Part shown: positions 35,967 through 48,575 of the stretch, piece by piece
Layout: every line of letters begins with the position of its first letter
How positions within the stretch are numbered: position 1 is the stretch's first letter
Origin: Panagrolaimus kolymaensis
Taxonomy: Eukaryota; Nematoda; Chromadorea; Rhabditida; Panagrolaimidae
NCBI GenBank assembly: GCA_028622995.1
Contig: JAJQJQ010000022.1
Span: 1,674,001-1,738,000 of the forward strand
DNA length: 64,000 nucleotides
Reading direction: 5' to 3'
Notes under the pieces: model-generated
Told to the model about the DNA's origin: nothing
The model's input: the letters and a program-made list of their open reading frames with translations, nothing else
The model's database searches: none
Translations under genes and position numbers: made by a program

Positions 35967-38900
35967 TTGAGAAATTAGTTAAGTTGAGTTTGAATTAGTG
36001 TCAAAGTGAAAATGACAATCTATGAAGCTTGAAAAGTTTCATCCTTCCTTTTATACCAAATTTGTTGATTTTAAAAAGATGATAATATTTGCATATTCGT
36101 GAACGCAAAAAAGGAAAGTTTTTTGAGAGAAATCGAAAGAAGAATGAAAAAAGTGATTTGCTTATTGTATGTTTTTGCACAATTTTCTTTGCTAAATATT
36201 TAAGCGTTTGGATTTTGGCTGAAACTTTGATTCGAAGATTCTTTTATTCGCTAGAAACTAGTCATAGCTACAGTACCTTAACATAAAAAGAAATTTATTT
36301 TTAATTTTTCTCTCTTTTCTAAATTTTGTAATCGAGATTTATGTATATTAGCTTTTAGAAAAACAAGCAAGCAAAAAAAGTTTAGCATGCAAAGTCTCAT
36401 TTCTTTTCATTATTTTTTTTTCATTTTTGCTACCAACCAAAAACGAGATCATTAAAAATTCAATGTGTATTTAGCATTGAATTGCTTCAATAATTAATGT
36501 TTTTAAATGGACTTACTTTTTTTACTAATGTTTTAGAGAGAGAGAGGAGAAAAATAAAAATGGGCAAACGACTAATATCAAAAATAAATTTTTTTAATGT
36601 AAAATAAGCAATTTTTTTTCATAAAATATATGTAAATGGAATTCAATGGTGTTTATTTCTTTCTTGTTGGTTGGTTGTTGCTTTACGAGGTTGAAGAAAA
36701 TATTATTATAATGTTCTTTTTTATTGTTGCTTTGAATGATAATGAGAATTAGGAAAAGTTTAGGTGGTCATGAGACATTCGACAACCAATAAGAAGTGTC
36801 GTTTTTTAATAAATATTTTTTTTGTAGAGAATTTGTGAAACTCCAATTTAAAAGTTGAACGTTTTGACTAATAACACCTTTTCGTCTACTGATGACAGAC
36901 ATTACTGTAGCCTACTATTTTTAATACCAATAATTATTTCTAATTAACTATTTAAAGAAAGGAGCAAAGTGCTTATTTTCTAATTTCCAATTTTAATCAT
37001 TTTTCGTTTCCAAAATATTATGCTAATCTTAGTGTATTATTCATTCATTTGTTGCAGCAGCAAAGAAAAAAAAGACCCGAACCTAGAATTTAAAAAGAAA
37101 AGAAAAAAGGACAAGCAAGCTTAAAACAACCAATTTGTTGCTCCGTTTAAAAGCAAAAAAGGCTTTCCCCCATTTTTTTTCTCGAATGAACAGAATGCTA
37201 AGTTTCAGTGAAGAAGCAAGCGAGTCCATGGAAGAAGAAGAAAAAAAATGTTTAGACTAAATTAAATTAGACAATTAAACCAGAGCTCTTTTTCCACTAG
37301 CTTAAGAAACAAGAAAAAAAATGTGCTAAAATCGGTGGTGAAAAAAAGGATATAGTTGTAAAAAAACTTGTGCCCTTTTATTGTCTGTTATGATTTTTAT
37401 GGGGTTTTTTTATATCGCGAATCGTTACGGTAGAAAATTAAGTAAATTTCTCTAGCAGGTTTTTTTAAACTTTCACCCATTTTTCATATTTTAATTTAAC
37501 CTTGTCTGTATGACCCTGAAATAAAGGTAGAACAACAAAACATAACTATTGCATATTTTTTTATTCGGTAAAAGCCATTTTTTGGTAATAAAAAATGAGA
37601 GGAAGCTAAAAAAAAATTTTGAATGCCACCAAAAGTAGCCGTAATGCGCCTATAATCATTCAAAGCATATAAATACATATACATTTTTTTGCCTGTTCGA
37701 ATGACAAATTCATTTATCTTCCTTGTAGTTAAGGGAGAAAATTTTTTTATAAGAAAAAACGAAACCATATAAAAAAGGAAAAAAGAATAACAGCAGCAAT
37801 TATGCTTCTAAAAAAGCAAGCATCTTTACATTCAAAAGTTTTTTTAAAAGATCTTGTTTTTCAGAGGTCATAATAAAAAGAGTCAACTGTCGCCTGTCTC
37901 AATTTCACAAACTTTTTCAAAGATTTTTTTTAAATCTCCTATTTAAAAAATAATTTTAAATGAATCATAATTTATAGCAGATTTTTCCGTGTTTTTTTTA
38001 TTCTTATGTCTCATCATCTGCTATTTTTTCATTCCTTTTGTTTGACCGCATTATTTCCGGTTAAAACTTCTTTTTATATATATTCCTTTTAGCTTGTTGC
38101 TGCTATTTTTGCAAAAATAAAAAATAAAAGTTTGAAAGGAAAGAGTCAATTGACTCAATTCAATGTTATGTTATGTCACCACTACTACCATTCCAAAGTT
38201 TTCTTCTTTTTTTTTTACTGCTGCCATAGCTGGGGCATCTCCTTTCTCCTTTTTCTTCATCATCATCATCATCATCTTCGGTTGCCTCCTTCTCGTTTAT
38301 TTTATTTTTTTTTATTTATTTCTTAGTTCATTTGAAGCCGTTCATTTTTTTTCTTCTCATCTTGTTAACAATAAGAAAGAAGCTTACATAAAACAAAAAA
38401 TATAATATTGTTCAACCGATGGAGTATAAAAGGAGGACGCCATCTGTCGTTAGTTAAAAAATTTTTCTTAACCTCATTAATGTTTTTTTATTTTCAATGG
38501 AAAAAATATTTATGTATTATTATGCTTCAGTATTTCTTTCTTTGATTATGCGCAAATGAATTTGCTTTTTTTATTAGTTATTTTAAAAGAAATATATGGG
38601 TTTTATGAGTGGGGATTTTTTTTGTTAAAAAATAACATTACGTTTGTCAAATTTAAAATCCAAGCCCTTTTTTATCTTTTACGTTTTGCTCGAATTTCTT
38701 CATTTAACTTTATCAGAGTTATCAATTATTTTCCTTTTTATCTAAAAATATGTTTAAATTTTTTAAATTTTTTCTTCCGCAAATGAAACCCCCACATTTG
38801 AAGATAAATGAATGAGTATATGACTCTTATATATTTTCTAACATCATATTTATTAACAACAAATTTCTCTCCCTCTCATCATCATCATTTTTTTCGTTGT

Positions 38901-39338
38901 CTTATGTTTTAAATAAAAATGAGAAATATCAAATTACAGGAAAATCTCTTGTTGCTGCTTACTTTTCTTTCTTTTTCTTTTTTGCGACCGCGACAATGTT
39001 AAATTTGTTGTTTTCTGAGACATCTTTTCTTTTTTTAAATAAAAACAAAAAGCTAAATTATTTTTTTGTTTTCTTTGAAGGTTAAAAAGAAATTTTGGCT
39101 TTGACTTTGGTGGTGTCATTTGCCAGAATCACCCGTCCTCATCCTGCCTGCGTGCTTGTGGCAGCAACATAGAATAGTGTAGTGTCGATTGCAGCTGTTT
39201 CTTTATTTTATTTTTTTCATTTACAAAAACTTTTATTTTAACAATATTTATTTTTGTTAGTTGGTTAATGTTTTAAAGAAAAAGTAAAAAAGGTGTGAAA
39301 AAAAGGCGGCCAGCATTTGTCCATGATTTCACAAATCA
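35967..39338. other. 3.4-kb gene-poor region
   Basis: Only short, Phe/Lys-rich chance frames occur here. An (ATC)n-like microsatellite lies near 38258-38277, and a TATA-like site at 38425. The part next to 35966 should be the promoter of the basic protein gene, and the part before 39339 the promoter of the Ly6-like gene. No RNA gene or transposon end is evident. Confidence 0.45.
38425..38432 (+). promoter_or_regulatory. TATA-like box
   Basis: TATAAAAG followed by GAGG stands alone in sequence without other coding features, about 25-30 bp before CGTTAGTT, which could be a start site. It is about 0.9 kb upstream of the Ly6-like gene. In such AT-rich DNA a chance match is quite possible. Confidence 0.2.
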
Positions 39339-40797
39339 ATGTGCAGTTTGATCAATCATTGCCTCAACAAAGGTTTTTATCATGAAATTCGTCATCAATA
39401 CCATTATCGCGGATGTTCAAAAACTATAAAAATTTTATTTTTGTTTATTTTAATTAGATTTAATTCAGCCAACGGTAAGAATTTTTTGTTTTACATGGAG
39501 CTGGCGAAAATAATAAAATACCATTTTTTATAGATTATCCATTAGAACCCAGAGGTATAGTTTTTAGCAGCCAATGAACATTTCCAGCTTTCAACCCGTT
39601 CAAAAAAATTATAATCAAAACTTTTTTCTAGGGTTTATTCGAATTAATCGATGTTATAGTTGCATGTCAGCTGGGTATGAAGATTTATTTAAAGAAGGAC
39701 ATTTAACTAAGTTTGTTTTCAATCATCTTAATTTTGAAGCTGCTATAAATATTTTTGTTTGTAGATACTTTTATGACCCAAAAAACTTTACCTCACAATG
39801 TGATCATCCGATGGATGTAACTAATGTTGGATTTGTTCCATGCAGAACGATATGTTTAACATTGATTCAAGATTTAATGGTTATGGGTTAGTTTAATATT
39901 TGAGAATCTAATAAATGCTGCTCTCGCGACAAGGAAAATATTGACATTTAAAAAATTTATTTATAGAAAACGCATTAAATTTTTCATTTTTTTTTTGCTC
40001 ATCGACATGAAACAGTGCAAAGCATACTAAAGAGTTATTCTTGACTTTCGCATCTTCTTAATAAAAAAAACTAAAAAAGCAACCAATTCTTCCGCGAACT
40101 AGCATTGTGTTGAGAATTAACTCATTGTGGGAGAATTTCTTTTCAAAAATCTCCAACTTTTCTAAACATAATTTTTAACATTTGTTTCATACTTTCCCAG
40201 TCATAAAACTTTTAATATTTTAAATTCGGGCTATAGATTTTGCTAACAGATGTTTTTTTTTTATAATAGCAATAAGCTTTTAGGAAGGCCAACGGGTAAA
40301 AAGTTAACGATGCGTGGATGTTCAACATCTTTAAATCGTTATGGTTTTGTTAATCGAACGATGAATATTTTTGATCGATATGATATGTGTCGAGAAGTTA
40401 AAATGACTGATTTATTTAATTATGAAACTGATTCACAACTTGTTACTGTGTGCAGGTAAGCCATAAAAAATAAATAAACAATAATTATTTCATCATTGTT
40501 TAAAATAAATTGTTTTTTACTGCAAACAATAATATTTGCTTATTTTTTTGGCTTCAAATATAACCTTTTTTATCAATTTTTTTTGATTTCTAAAAATAAA
40601 AATTTATGGTTTTGTTTGCAAATGACATGGGTCATATGTTAGCTTGCTTTAAAAAAAGTATATTTACCATATTTTTCAGCTGTCTTGGTGATAAATGCAA
40701 TGGAATTACGAATGCCTCAAATTCAAAGAAATTTTTAACAAAATTATTATTTTTTATTATTTTTACTTTTATCATTTATGTTCATCATATCAATTAA
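39339..40797 (+). CDS. Ly6/uPAR-type GPI-anchored protein, quiver/sleepless-like
   Basis: Five exons (39339-39474, 39534-39554, 39632-39886, 40284-40455, 40680-40797) give 233 aa. The hydrophobic stretch KILFLFILIRFNSANG is the secretion signal. It sits about 30 residues in if ATG 39339 is used, so the true start may be on another 5' exon. The domain begins RCYSCMSAGY and ends VCSCLGDKCNG, the LU three-finger pattern (C-x2-C at the start, CxC..D.CN at the end), with KLTMRGCS in between as in quiver-type proteins. The last 20 residues are hydrophobic after a small-residue stretch (NASNS), as for a GPI signal. Exon 2 is only 21 nt and in frame. Quiver/sleepless-type proteins modulate K+ channels and nicotinic receptors; that role here is inferred. 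Confidence 0.82.
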
Positions 40798-42343
40798 CCA
40801 AATAAAAAAAACTTAAAACAGACTCAATGGTTTATGATTCCTTTAAAAAAACTTTTTAACAAAGTACTTTTTATTTCTCCCTTTTTTGTTTTATCTTTAA
40901 TAGACAAACAAAAAACTTTTGAAAAAAAACTGATTGTTGACCATTTTTTTCTTCTGACTTTTCAAGAAAGAAATTATTTCATTGATAGATAGATACACAT
41001 TTTTTTGCAGAGCAAAAAAAGTTTTTTGAAGAACAACAATTTTGAAATGTACGTTATCGGTTGAAGTAAGAAAAAGAAAAAAACGAGGTTGTCGTTTCAG
41101 TGTAAAAAACATTTCAATGAAACAGTTAATTTTTGAAGAAATACACCATTCACGATTCGCAATGCATTGAAATGAAATTAAAAAAACAGGTCGGAAACCC
41201 CCATAAAAGAAGAATGAGCATCAGTGTCTTTATTTATCACCACGTGGAGGTTGGGTATCTTGAGTTTTTTAGAAGACATACGTGCAATCACAAAAAAAGA
41301 ATCATAAAGAGATCTTGAGTTTTCAAAAGCTCACGTATCAAATAACATTTATTTATTTTGGAAAAAGATTGGAATACCTAAATAATTATTTTTAGCAACC
41401 TCTATAAACTTCACCATTTTAATATTGGTTGTATGTTTACGGTTATAATCTTATCAAATTTTGGGTGAATCTTGCGTTGAAAAAATTTTTTCAGGTTTTT
41501 GTTACTGTTTTGATTTTTATTTTAAAAAATTTCGTTAACTTTTGATGACTCTTTCTTGCTGAATGTGTATTTAACCGAAATCTTGGTCATAGTTTCTATC
41601 GATATGGAGTTTATTATTGGGTACTGTTGTCATTATTTTGTAAATAAAATTCCGAAATGATCGTCATAAATAATTCCATCTTTGGTCAAAAAAAATTCAT
41701 CACTCATGAAAAAAAATCAAAATTAAAAAACCCCTTTGTTTTTAGTTTTTTGAAATATATAGAAAGATTGAGAACTTTTGAGACATTAATTCAGAAAATA
41801 AATTGGTGACAGATTACTTTGAAGTTTAGCCTCTGATTAACGACGATGTTGTTGAAAGTCATACGATTTCTCGATTACTCCCTGAAAAAAAAAATTGTAA
41901 ACATCATATTCATTTTTTCTTTGGGTAACTCCTAAACTTCAAAAACAAAAAAATGGGTGCAACCATTCAAGGCCATAAATTCTAAAAAAATATATGTATA
42001 TCAAACGGAAATGGCGCAATTTTTATTTCTTGATTTGATTCATACAAAATAAAACTATTAATAAATACAAAATTTAAGAAGAAAGACTGATGATTAGGAC
42101 GTCATCAAGAAAGCAGGTGTAACAGTGCGAACGTCAGAAGATTGCAAAGAAAAAGTTTTAAAAAATGATAATATCAAAATTAACAGAAGCTTTAACAAAA
42201 AAATCATAATGATGCAATTTTAGTAAATAACAAAGCCAGCTGCATAAATTCATTTCATAGCTTTTATTGTTGCATAGTCAAAGAAAAGCGCGAAAAAAGA
42301 AAAATAAAGGAGAGAGAAAAAATGAATGTCTTTCACAAAAGTT

Positions 42344-42528
42344 GTAGTTCGGGTGGCCGCTGGTATGGCTTAGTGGTTAGCCAGCGTGTCCAAGACTTTC
42401 CCCTGTGGTAAATAAAATTTCATGGGTTCTATTCCTGGATGCGTGCTTATGTACACTGATTAAATATCAGTAGTCATCTTAGGGTCAAATGACCCATGAA
42501 ATTTTGCTATTTTTAGAAGAAAAAACAA
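42344..42528 (+). mobile_element. tRNA-derived SINE-like element
   Basis: The element carries an A box (TGGCTTAGTGG at 42366) and, about 50 bp on, a B box (GGTTCTATTCC at 42425), the internal RNA polymerase III promoter of tRNAs. The D-arm pairs (GGCT/AGCC), but the anticodon and T stems do not fold properly, so it is not a working tRNA. Downstream, a 14-bp segment at 42414-42427 is repeated inverted at 42492-42505, and GGGTCAAATGACCC forms a small hairpin inside. The 3' end is A-rich. The same 9 bases, ACAAAAGTT, flank it at 42335-42343 and 42529-42537, which reads as a target-site duplication from LINE-driven insertion. Confidence 0.6.
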
Positions 42529-45500
42529 ACAAAAGTTAAATGTTTTTGCTTTAAAATTTTTTGGAAAGTTTTTTAGACAATTCTTATATCCAAACAAACT
42601 ATTTTCTTTTCCACAAATTTTTTTATCACTTTGATGACCCGGAATCAGTACATTTTTTTCCTACTCATAAATCCATAAAGTTTGAAGCATTTAATTGTGC
42701 AATATAATCGGATTTATTACTCTTTGTTGTGTTATTATGACTTTCCGCATCAAAATTAAACTCAAATCAATTTGATGCTTTTTAATTTGCTGTTTGTTTG
42801 ATTCCATAAATTAAAGAATGATAAACAATTCTTCCAATAAAGTTAAAGATTTTTCTTTTTCATTTCTTCAAACAAAATCTTAGAAAAGTCATAAACAAAA
42901 AAGAAAAATGTTATTATTGCCAAAATTTATATTAAACTTTAAACTTAGAAAATAACATCTCGTGGTTGCTGCTGCTGCTGGAAATAAACTGCAAAAAAAC
43001 AAAATAATTTTTTCTTTCCTGCTAAACTTTATTTTTTTTTTATTGCTCAAGTACAAAAAACATTTTGATGATTCGCTTTTTCCTTTTTGTAACATTTTTG
43101 GAAAAGAAATAAAAAACATTAAAAATGAAAAGAATATTACACCTGACGATGCCGCGTGCAAGAAAAGTACTATTGTATGATGGCGGAAATAAATATGTAC
43201 TTTGTGTGAAGTTTAAATTTACGAAAACATTGATGACTTTGCTTTTTGAATTTATGGACTATCAAAGTTTTTTTTAAATTTTTGATTGAATCAGAAAAAC
43301 AATGAAAGTTTAAAACAATGATAAGGCTCTTATGGAAAGGCGAGAATTTATTGCACTCTAAAAAGTTATAATAAAAATGTCAATAAAAAGATCGGGTTTG
43401 ATTTGACCAAAGTTTTTAAAGGAAGCAAATGGTCAGATTTTTTAGTATCAATCAAAAGTCAATAAATTTGAATCCAAATATAAACTTTTATAACTTTAAT
43501 TTTATTATTTTTTTACAAAGAGTTCAGTTATAAGTGATGACAGAGAAACTACAGATACACATCGTAGACATTACTGTTTCTTAACATACTTTTTCCAGCC
43601 CCTATCAATATCTGATTTCTAATCCATTTTTTTTTTCAAGGATGTGGGTGATTGATAATTTAGATTATCCGTGTTACTATTTTTATATTAATTTCTTGGG
43701 CGCCTTGATGTCTACCGACCATGGTGTTGTAAATAAATCAATTTTTCCACCACCCCTTGTTAATTGATATCAAGCTAGTAAAGCAACTTTTCTTTTATTT
43801 GATGCATTTTTTAAACCTCAAAAACTTTTTCTTTATTTTTGTTTTTGTTATTTACTTTTTTTTCTTGCAAAATGTTTATAGCATCACTCGTTGGAAAAAA
43901 TGATCAAATTTTCATCTTTGAAAATCATGATAATGTTTTACCATCAACTACGACGAAGCACTTTTACCAGAAAAATGAAAGAAAAATATTGTTTTTTTTC
44001 TCGGGTTTTTTTCAAAAATTTGTACATTTGCCCTTTTTTCCATATTATCAAAAAGAAATTCATGGAAACAAATCAGAAATTTAAACTAAAAGAAAAACAA
44101 ATGTATAAATTTAAACAGAAGCAACTGACAGTGGTGAAGGAGCAGCAGGTGATGATGATGCGATCCCTAAAACGTTTTTTTGACGATCGCATTTTGAAGG
44201 TAAAACGATTGATTGGAGTGTTTTTTTACGTCAACCAAAAAAAATTTGAAAGTAAACATAAACAAGCCTTTAAAATCCTACAGAAAAAAAACTTGGAATG
44301 ATGCAGACAAAAATAAAAATGAAAAATGTGCAAAATGTTAAGATGGTTTTTCAAAAAGCATCGAGGAGATAATTGATAATTTTGATATTCTTGCCTTTTT
44401 CCTTTGTTAGAGATTTTACAGTATTTTTGACTAAAATATTACATAGGCTGCTTTTTTCAAATCTGTATGCATTCTCAAATACTGAGCAACATCCAATCAC
44501 TTTTCGATTTCAAAAATATTACAACAACTATATACATACTTCATTCCCCAAACTACCATTGTAGTCAAAAAACAATCCCTTTCATGATGGCCAATTATCA
44601 TACAAAAATATTTCAATAGAGAAAAGCCTAGAACAAAAACATTTTCCGTTTTTTTTACCACAAGAGACCAACAGATCTATCCACCACGTGATGATAAACC
44701 TAAGAGAGAAACATCATTTAACGCAAATAATGTCCTTTGTCCAATTCAATCATTCAGCCGAAAGAAGTAAACAATTCCTTCCTCGATGAGTGTTGTCTTT
44801 CGTTGATCAGTGATAATCAGTTGTGTTGTGTTTTTTTTCTTTTTTCCTTTCTTTATTGTTCTTGAAAGAAAAAAAATAAGGAAAAATAAAGAAAAGTTAT
44901 TGTGCTTTTGACGATTTTTATTATTCACGAAAAAGAGAGGACCATAAATAAACATTTAAAATTTTATCTTTTTTGATTCTTCTTTTCATATTTTTTACGA
45001 TTAAAAAAAAGTTCATTCAAACCATTTGAACAAATGAATGCTTTTTTAATGAAAAAAAAATATGAAGAAAAATTCAATGGAAAAAGAACGATGCATTGAA
45101 AAAAACACAATAGTCTTTTTTTTTAAATTCTTAAATAAAAAAATTCAAAGAACGTTTATAATCTAACAGCTTCAGCTGGAATAACAAAATGTTTTTTGTG
45201 GAAGAGAAGAAGCTTAATCTAATGAAAAGCAAACATAAAAAGCAACAAACGATCTAGCTTTCTGAATTTTTAAATTCACAAATTTTGTTATTGAGTAAGA
45301 GTAAAGATTTTTCTAGAAACTACTCCAAGTATATATTTTGCCTACTTGCAAGTTATGTAAGTTTTATTATTTCCAAATCACCTTTGATTTTGAAAACAGG
45401 ATGAGTAAGCGATTTTTTTAAACGTTTTTTCTTTAAAAAGTACAACTTTCGAAGTTATAAGTACATTATTCATCGGTTAAAGTTTCAAGTCCCACTGCCA

Positions 45501-46325
45501 ACTTCGTATTTTGAAGCCATTTTTTTGCCACTGGTCACACCCATATAAGAAGCAAGCCTTTTTTCTCTCACTTTTTTTCTCTCTTATTTTTGCCAAGCAT
45601 ATTTCTTCCTTCCTCACGAGAAACAACTAAAATAAAATAGCATTTTTTTCTCACTCAATTGCTTTTTTCCTTTTTTTTTTCTTAGGCAAACACTAGCTGC
45701 TTTTAAAGCAGCGTTATTGTTGTTGCTAAAGGGAAAATTTACTGACTCAATCGACATCGTACAAAGTACACTTTTTTTCTTCTTTGCTATTTTTTTCCCC
45801 AAACAACTAAAAAAGTAATATATATTATATTTTAAGATTTTCTCTCTCATCAATGATCATACCTAATTGCTTCTTCACGGCAGTGGTTCCTCTATTTTTT
45901 TTCTTTTTACAGCTGATTTTAGATACATACTTTTTTGATTTTAAAAACCCGAATATTTTTATGATCGCAACTACGACTTTTTGCGACCAATGACGTCGTT
46001 TGATCTTTTTGGGAACACTACCACCCTCGCTTCACTTCGTCTGCTTTTTTTATTCCAAAAAAAGATATCATTTAGGTCGTGAAGATACTATTTTAAGATT
46101 ATCTTGTATGTATCTATCGATCATCACGAGAAATGAAAAACAACCGATTCAAGAATGGACTTTGCTCAACCACAAACAACTGCGGTGGCAAACCAGGGAA
46201 ACACCTTTAGTTTTTAATAACCGGACATCCCATCTCGTGAACAGGCACCATACCGAATACTTTTTTTAGGCGGAGCAACTTATAGTTAAAAAAAATTGTT
46301 ATGGGAACCACCTAATCAAAATGCG

Positions 46326-46364
46326 TATATAAAACCCTTTTGTTTTGAATTTTATATTTCAGTT
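46326..46364 (+). promoter_or_regulatory. TATA box with initiator-like site
   Basis: TATATAAAA at 46326-46334 is followed by TCAGTT at 46359, with the likely start A about 35 bp from the first T: close to the usual TATA-to-initiator spacing. A 66-codon frame starts at 46470 (signal-like hydrophobic start, then Lys-rich), but its composition is so simple that I do not call it a gene. The pair could drive a non-coding transcript or be chance. Confidence 0.25.
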
Positions 46365-48575
46365 CAAAAAGTTGATTTGATTTTTCGTTATTATATTTTT
46401 TAGAGGCTTGTTACAGTAGCTGTTGTTTTCCACCACCCACATCCCTAAAAAAATAATTGTAGTGAAAAAATGAAATCATTTTGGGTGTCAGTTTCTATCT
46501 GTGTATTCATACTTCATTACGTTTTTTTCTTTATATTTTTTGTTTTTCTTTTCTTCTTTCCTTCGTTTCTTCTTCGACTGCTGTTGCTGCTTCTTCTTCA
46601 ATCGATAAAAGCAGAAATAAAAAAGAAGAAGAAAAAAGCCAAAGAAAAGAGTGAGGAAGAAATTACATAAAAATAAAAACACTTGAACCACCAACTAAAG
46701 GGTTAAAGAGACAAACAGCCAGCTGAAAAACGCAGAGGTTCATTAGAGCAGCTTCTTTAACAACAGTTGGTGTCGCTGTAAGAGATCCCTCAAAAATAAA
46801 AATCGGGTGATCATCGATTGCAGCGTCGAACACTTTGCACTTTTAATCAAAATTTCAAAATAATTATCTGTTACCCTTTTTTGCCAATTTGATTTTTAAA
46901 AAATCTTCCGGTTTGGAAATTAAATTGTAACAATGAAGAAATTATATATAAAAGTGTAAAGCAAAAATGTGTAAAAGTCGTATCGGTTTGGTTTCTCCCC
47001 AGAAGATTTGTTTTTTTTTTTGCGCCGCATTTTTTGTTTTTACTTTTTCTTAAAGTTTAAAAAAAATGTTGCATCCTTTTTTTTGAAACTAAAATCAAAA
47101 AGCCACGAAAAGCATGATATATTTATTTTTTGTAGCCATATTTTAAAGTTGAATCTAGCCTGCTTTTTTAATCCATTTTTTTATTCTCTTGCTTTTGAAA
47201 ATTTTTGATTAACTGTGTCTTTTAATTTTTGCTCTCTATTTTTTTCCCTTTCCGCTGGCTTTGACAAAAACGTTTCAAAAAAAAGAAAAGAAATAACAAT
47301 GGTAATGAAAAAAATTTTAAAATCATTCGACTTTTTTGCTTTTTGATATTTATCATTCGTTCGCCTTTTTTGATGCCTCTCTTTTTTTCTCAAGTTTCAT
47401 TGTTTCTCTGTATCCCACGCGTTTGCTTTATTGAAATTGACGCCGCTGTGTTACATTGTGATGATGAGGAAGAAGAATAGTTTTTTTTCGTCTTCTTTCA
47501 ACAAATGATGACTCGAATGAATTTGCTTTATCATTTTGAGTGCTCATGCACCACGAGACAATCATTATTCATTCATTCGCCAAATCTTTCTTAGATAAAC
47601 ATTTTTAACTTCTTTTTTGTGTGAAAAGTTTTAACTGGAAATTTTTTTGAAGCAGACCTAAAAAAATATGATAAGAGATGGAGATGGATGATGGTGATGT
47701 GGAGAATAAAAAACTAGTTAATCGTCTCCAAGAGTGTATATCTGTATATTCATCCATCTTTTGAAGAGTTGTTTTTGCATCATTTTTTTTCTTTCTCCAT
47801 GGTTTCTTTCCAATGGGTGCTTCAAAGATTATTTCTTTTCTATCAAAAAATGTTTCAGTTTTTCCTACTTTTCTTCTTCTTCTTTATACAGTATCAATTC
47901 GAATTTACCTATTTTAGTTCAATTTCAATGACGTTAATGTTCAGAAAATTTTTTACGCCTACCGGAAACCACCCAAAAAAAACTTCTTCCATAGTTAAAA
48001 CCCTGTTTTTTTTTCCTTCTTAATTTTTTGTTCCTTGATCTTTTTCTTTCTTACTTTTCATCGTCGTGTTGTGTTAAAGCGTGGCCATTAAATCATTTTG
48101 TCAAAGTTGTTAAAGTTAAAAAAGCGTGTTTTTGCCGCCATCCACCGACGCTTGTTCGTTCATTTTTTCTCCTAAAAAATTGAGACTCCGCCTTTCGCAC
48201 GCGATCGAGTGCAGAAGAACTCCTCGACCCAAAAAAAATAAAGTTTTTTATTATCAACTAAAATTTATTTTTTTCAGTTGCCCAAAATCATTTCTGTTCA
48301 AAATCGACATTCATCTTAACGCTGTATTTCTTCGGTATTAATTATTATTTTTTCTAAATTGTGAATTTCTACGATTCATAAAACCGATACACTGGCTTTG
48401 TTGAATCGATTACAATTAACTCGCCTTACTGTGCACCGATTTGTGCACGCTCATCGAACTTCTCGCCCACCTTTGATATCAAAATTTAATAAAATTATTT
48501 TTTGGAATCCACATCGTCCATTTTCATAAACATTAAATTAAATTAAATTTATTTCAAATTCAAAAATAATTAAAA

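Larger units (their letters stand above)
40798..48575. other. 7.8-kb gene-poor region
   Basis: This is the longest stretch without a supported gene. Frames at 43839-44301, 46000-46269 and 46470-46670 are short and of low-complexity or random composition. Structured parts are the SINE-like element at 42344-42528, a TATA/initiator-like pair at 46326-46364, and an open, ATG-less stretch at 48365-48529 just 5' of the kinase gene. The rest shows T-rich tracts only. Confidence 0.45.

Noticed and set aside
42361..42440. A tRNA gene
   Set aside because: A and B boxes are present, but acceptor, anticodon and T stems do not pair properly; a SINE fits better.
43839..44301. Two overlapping frames of 81 and 136 codons
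   Set aside because: Lys/Phe/Gln-rich, no motif, no splice partner; typical of AT-rich intergenic DNA.
46470..46670. 66-aa membrane protein gene
   Set aside because: Phe/Leu/Lys low-complexity composition from T- and A-rich tracts; no family features. Kept only as a hint in the findings.
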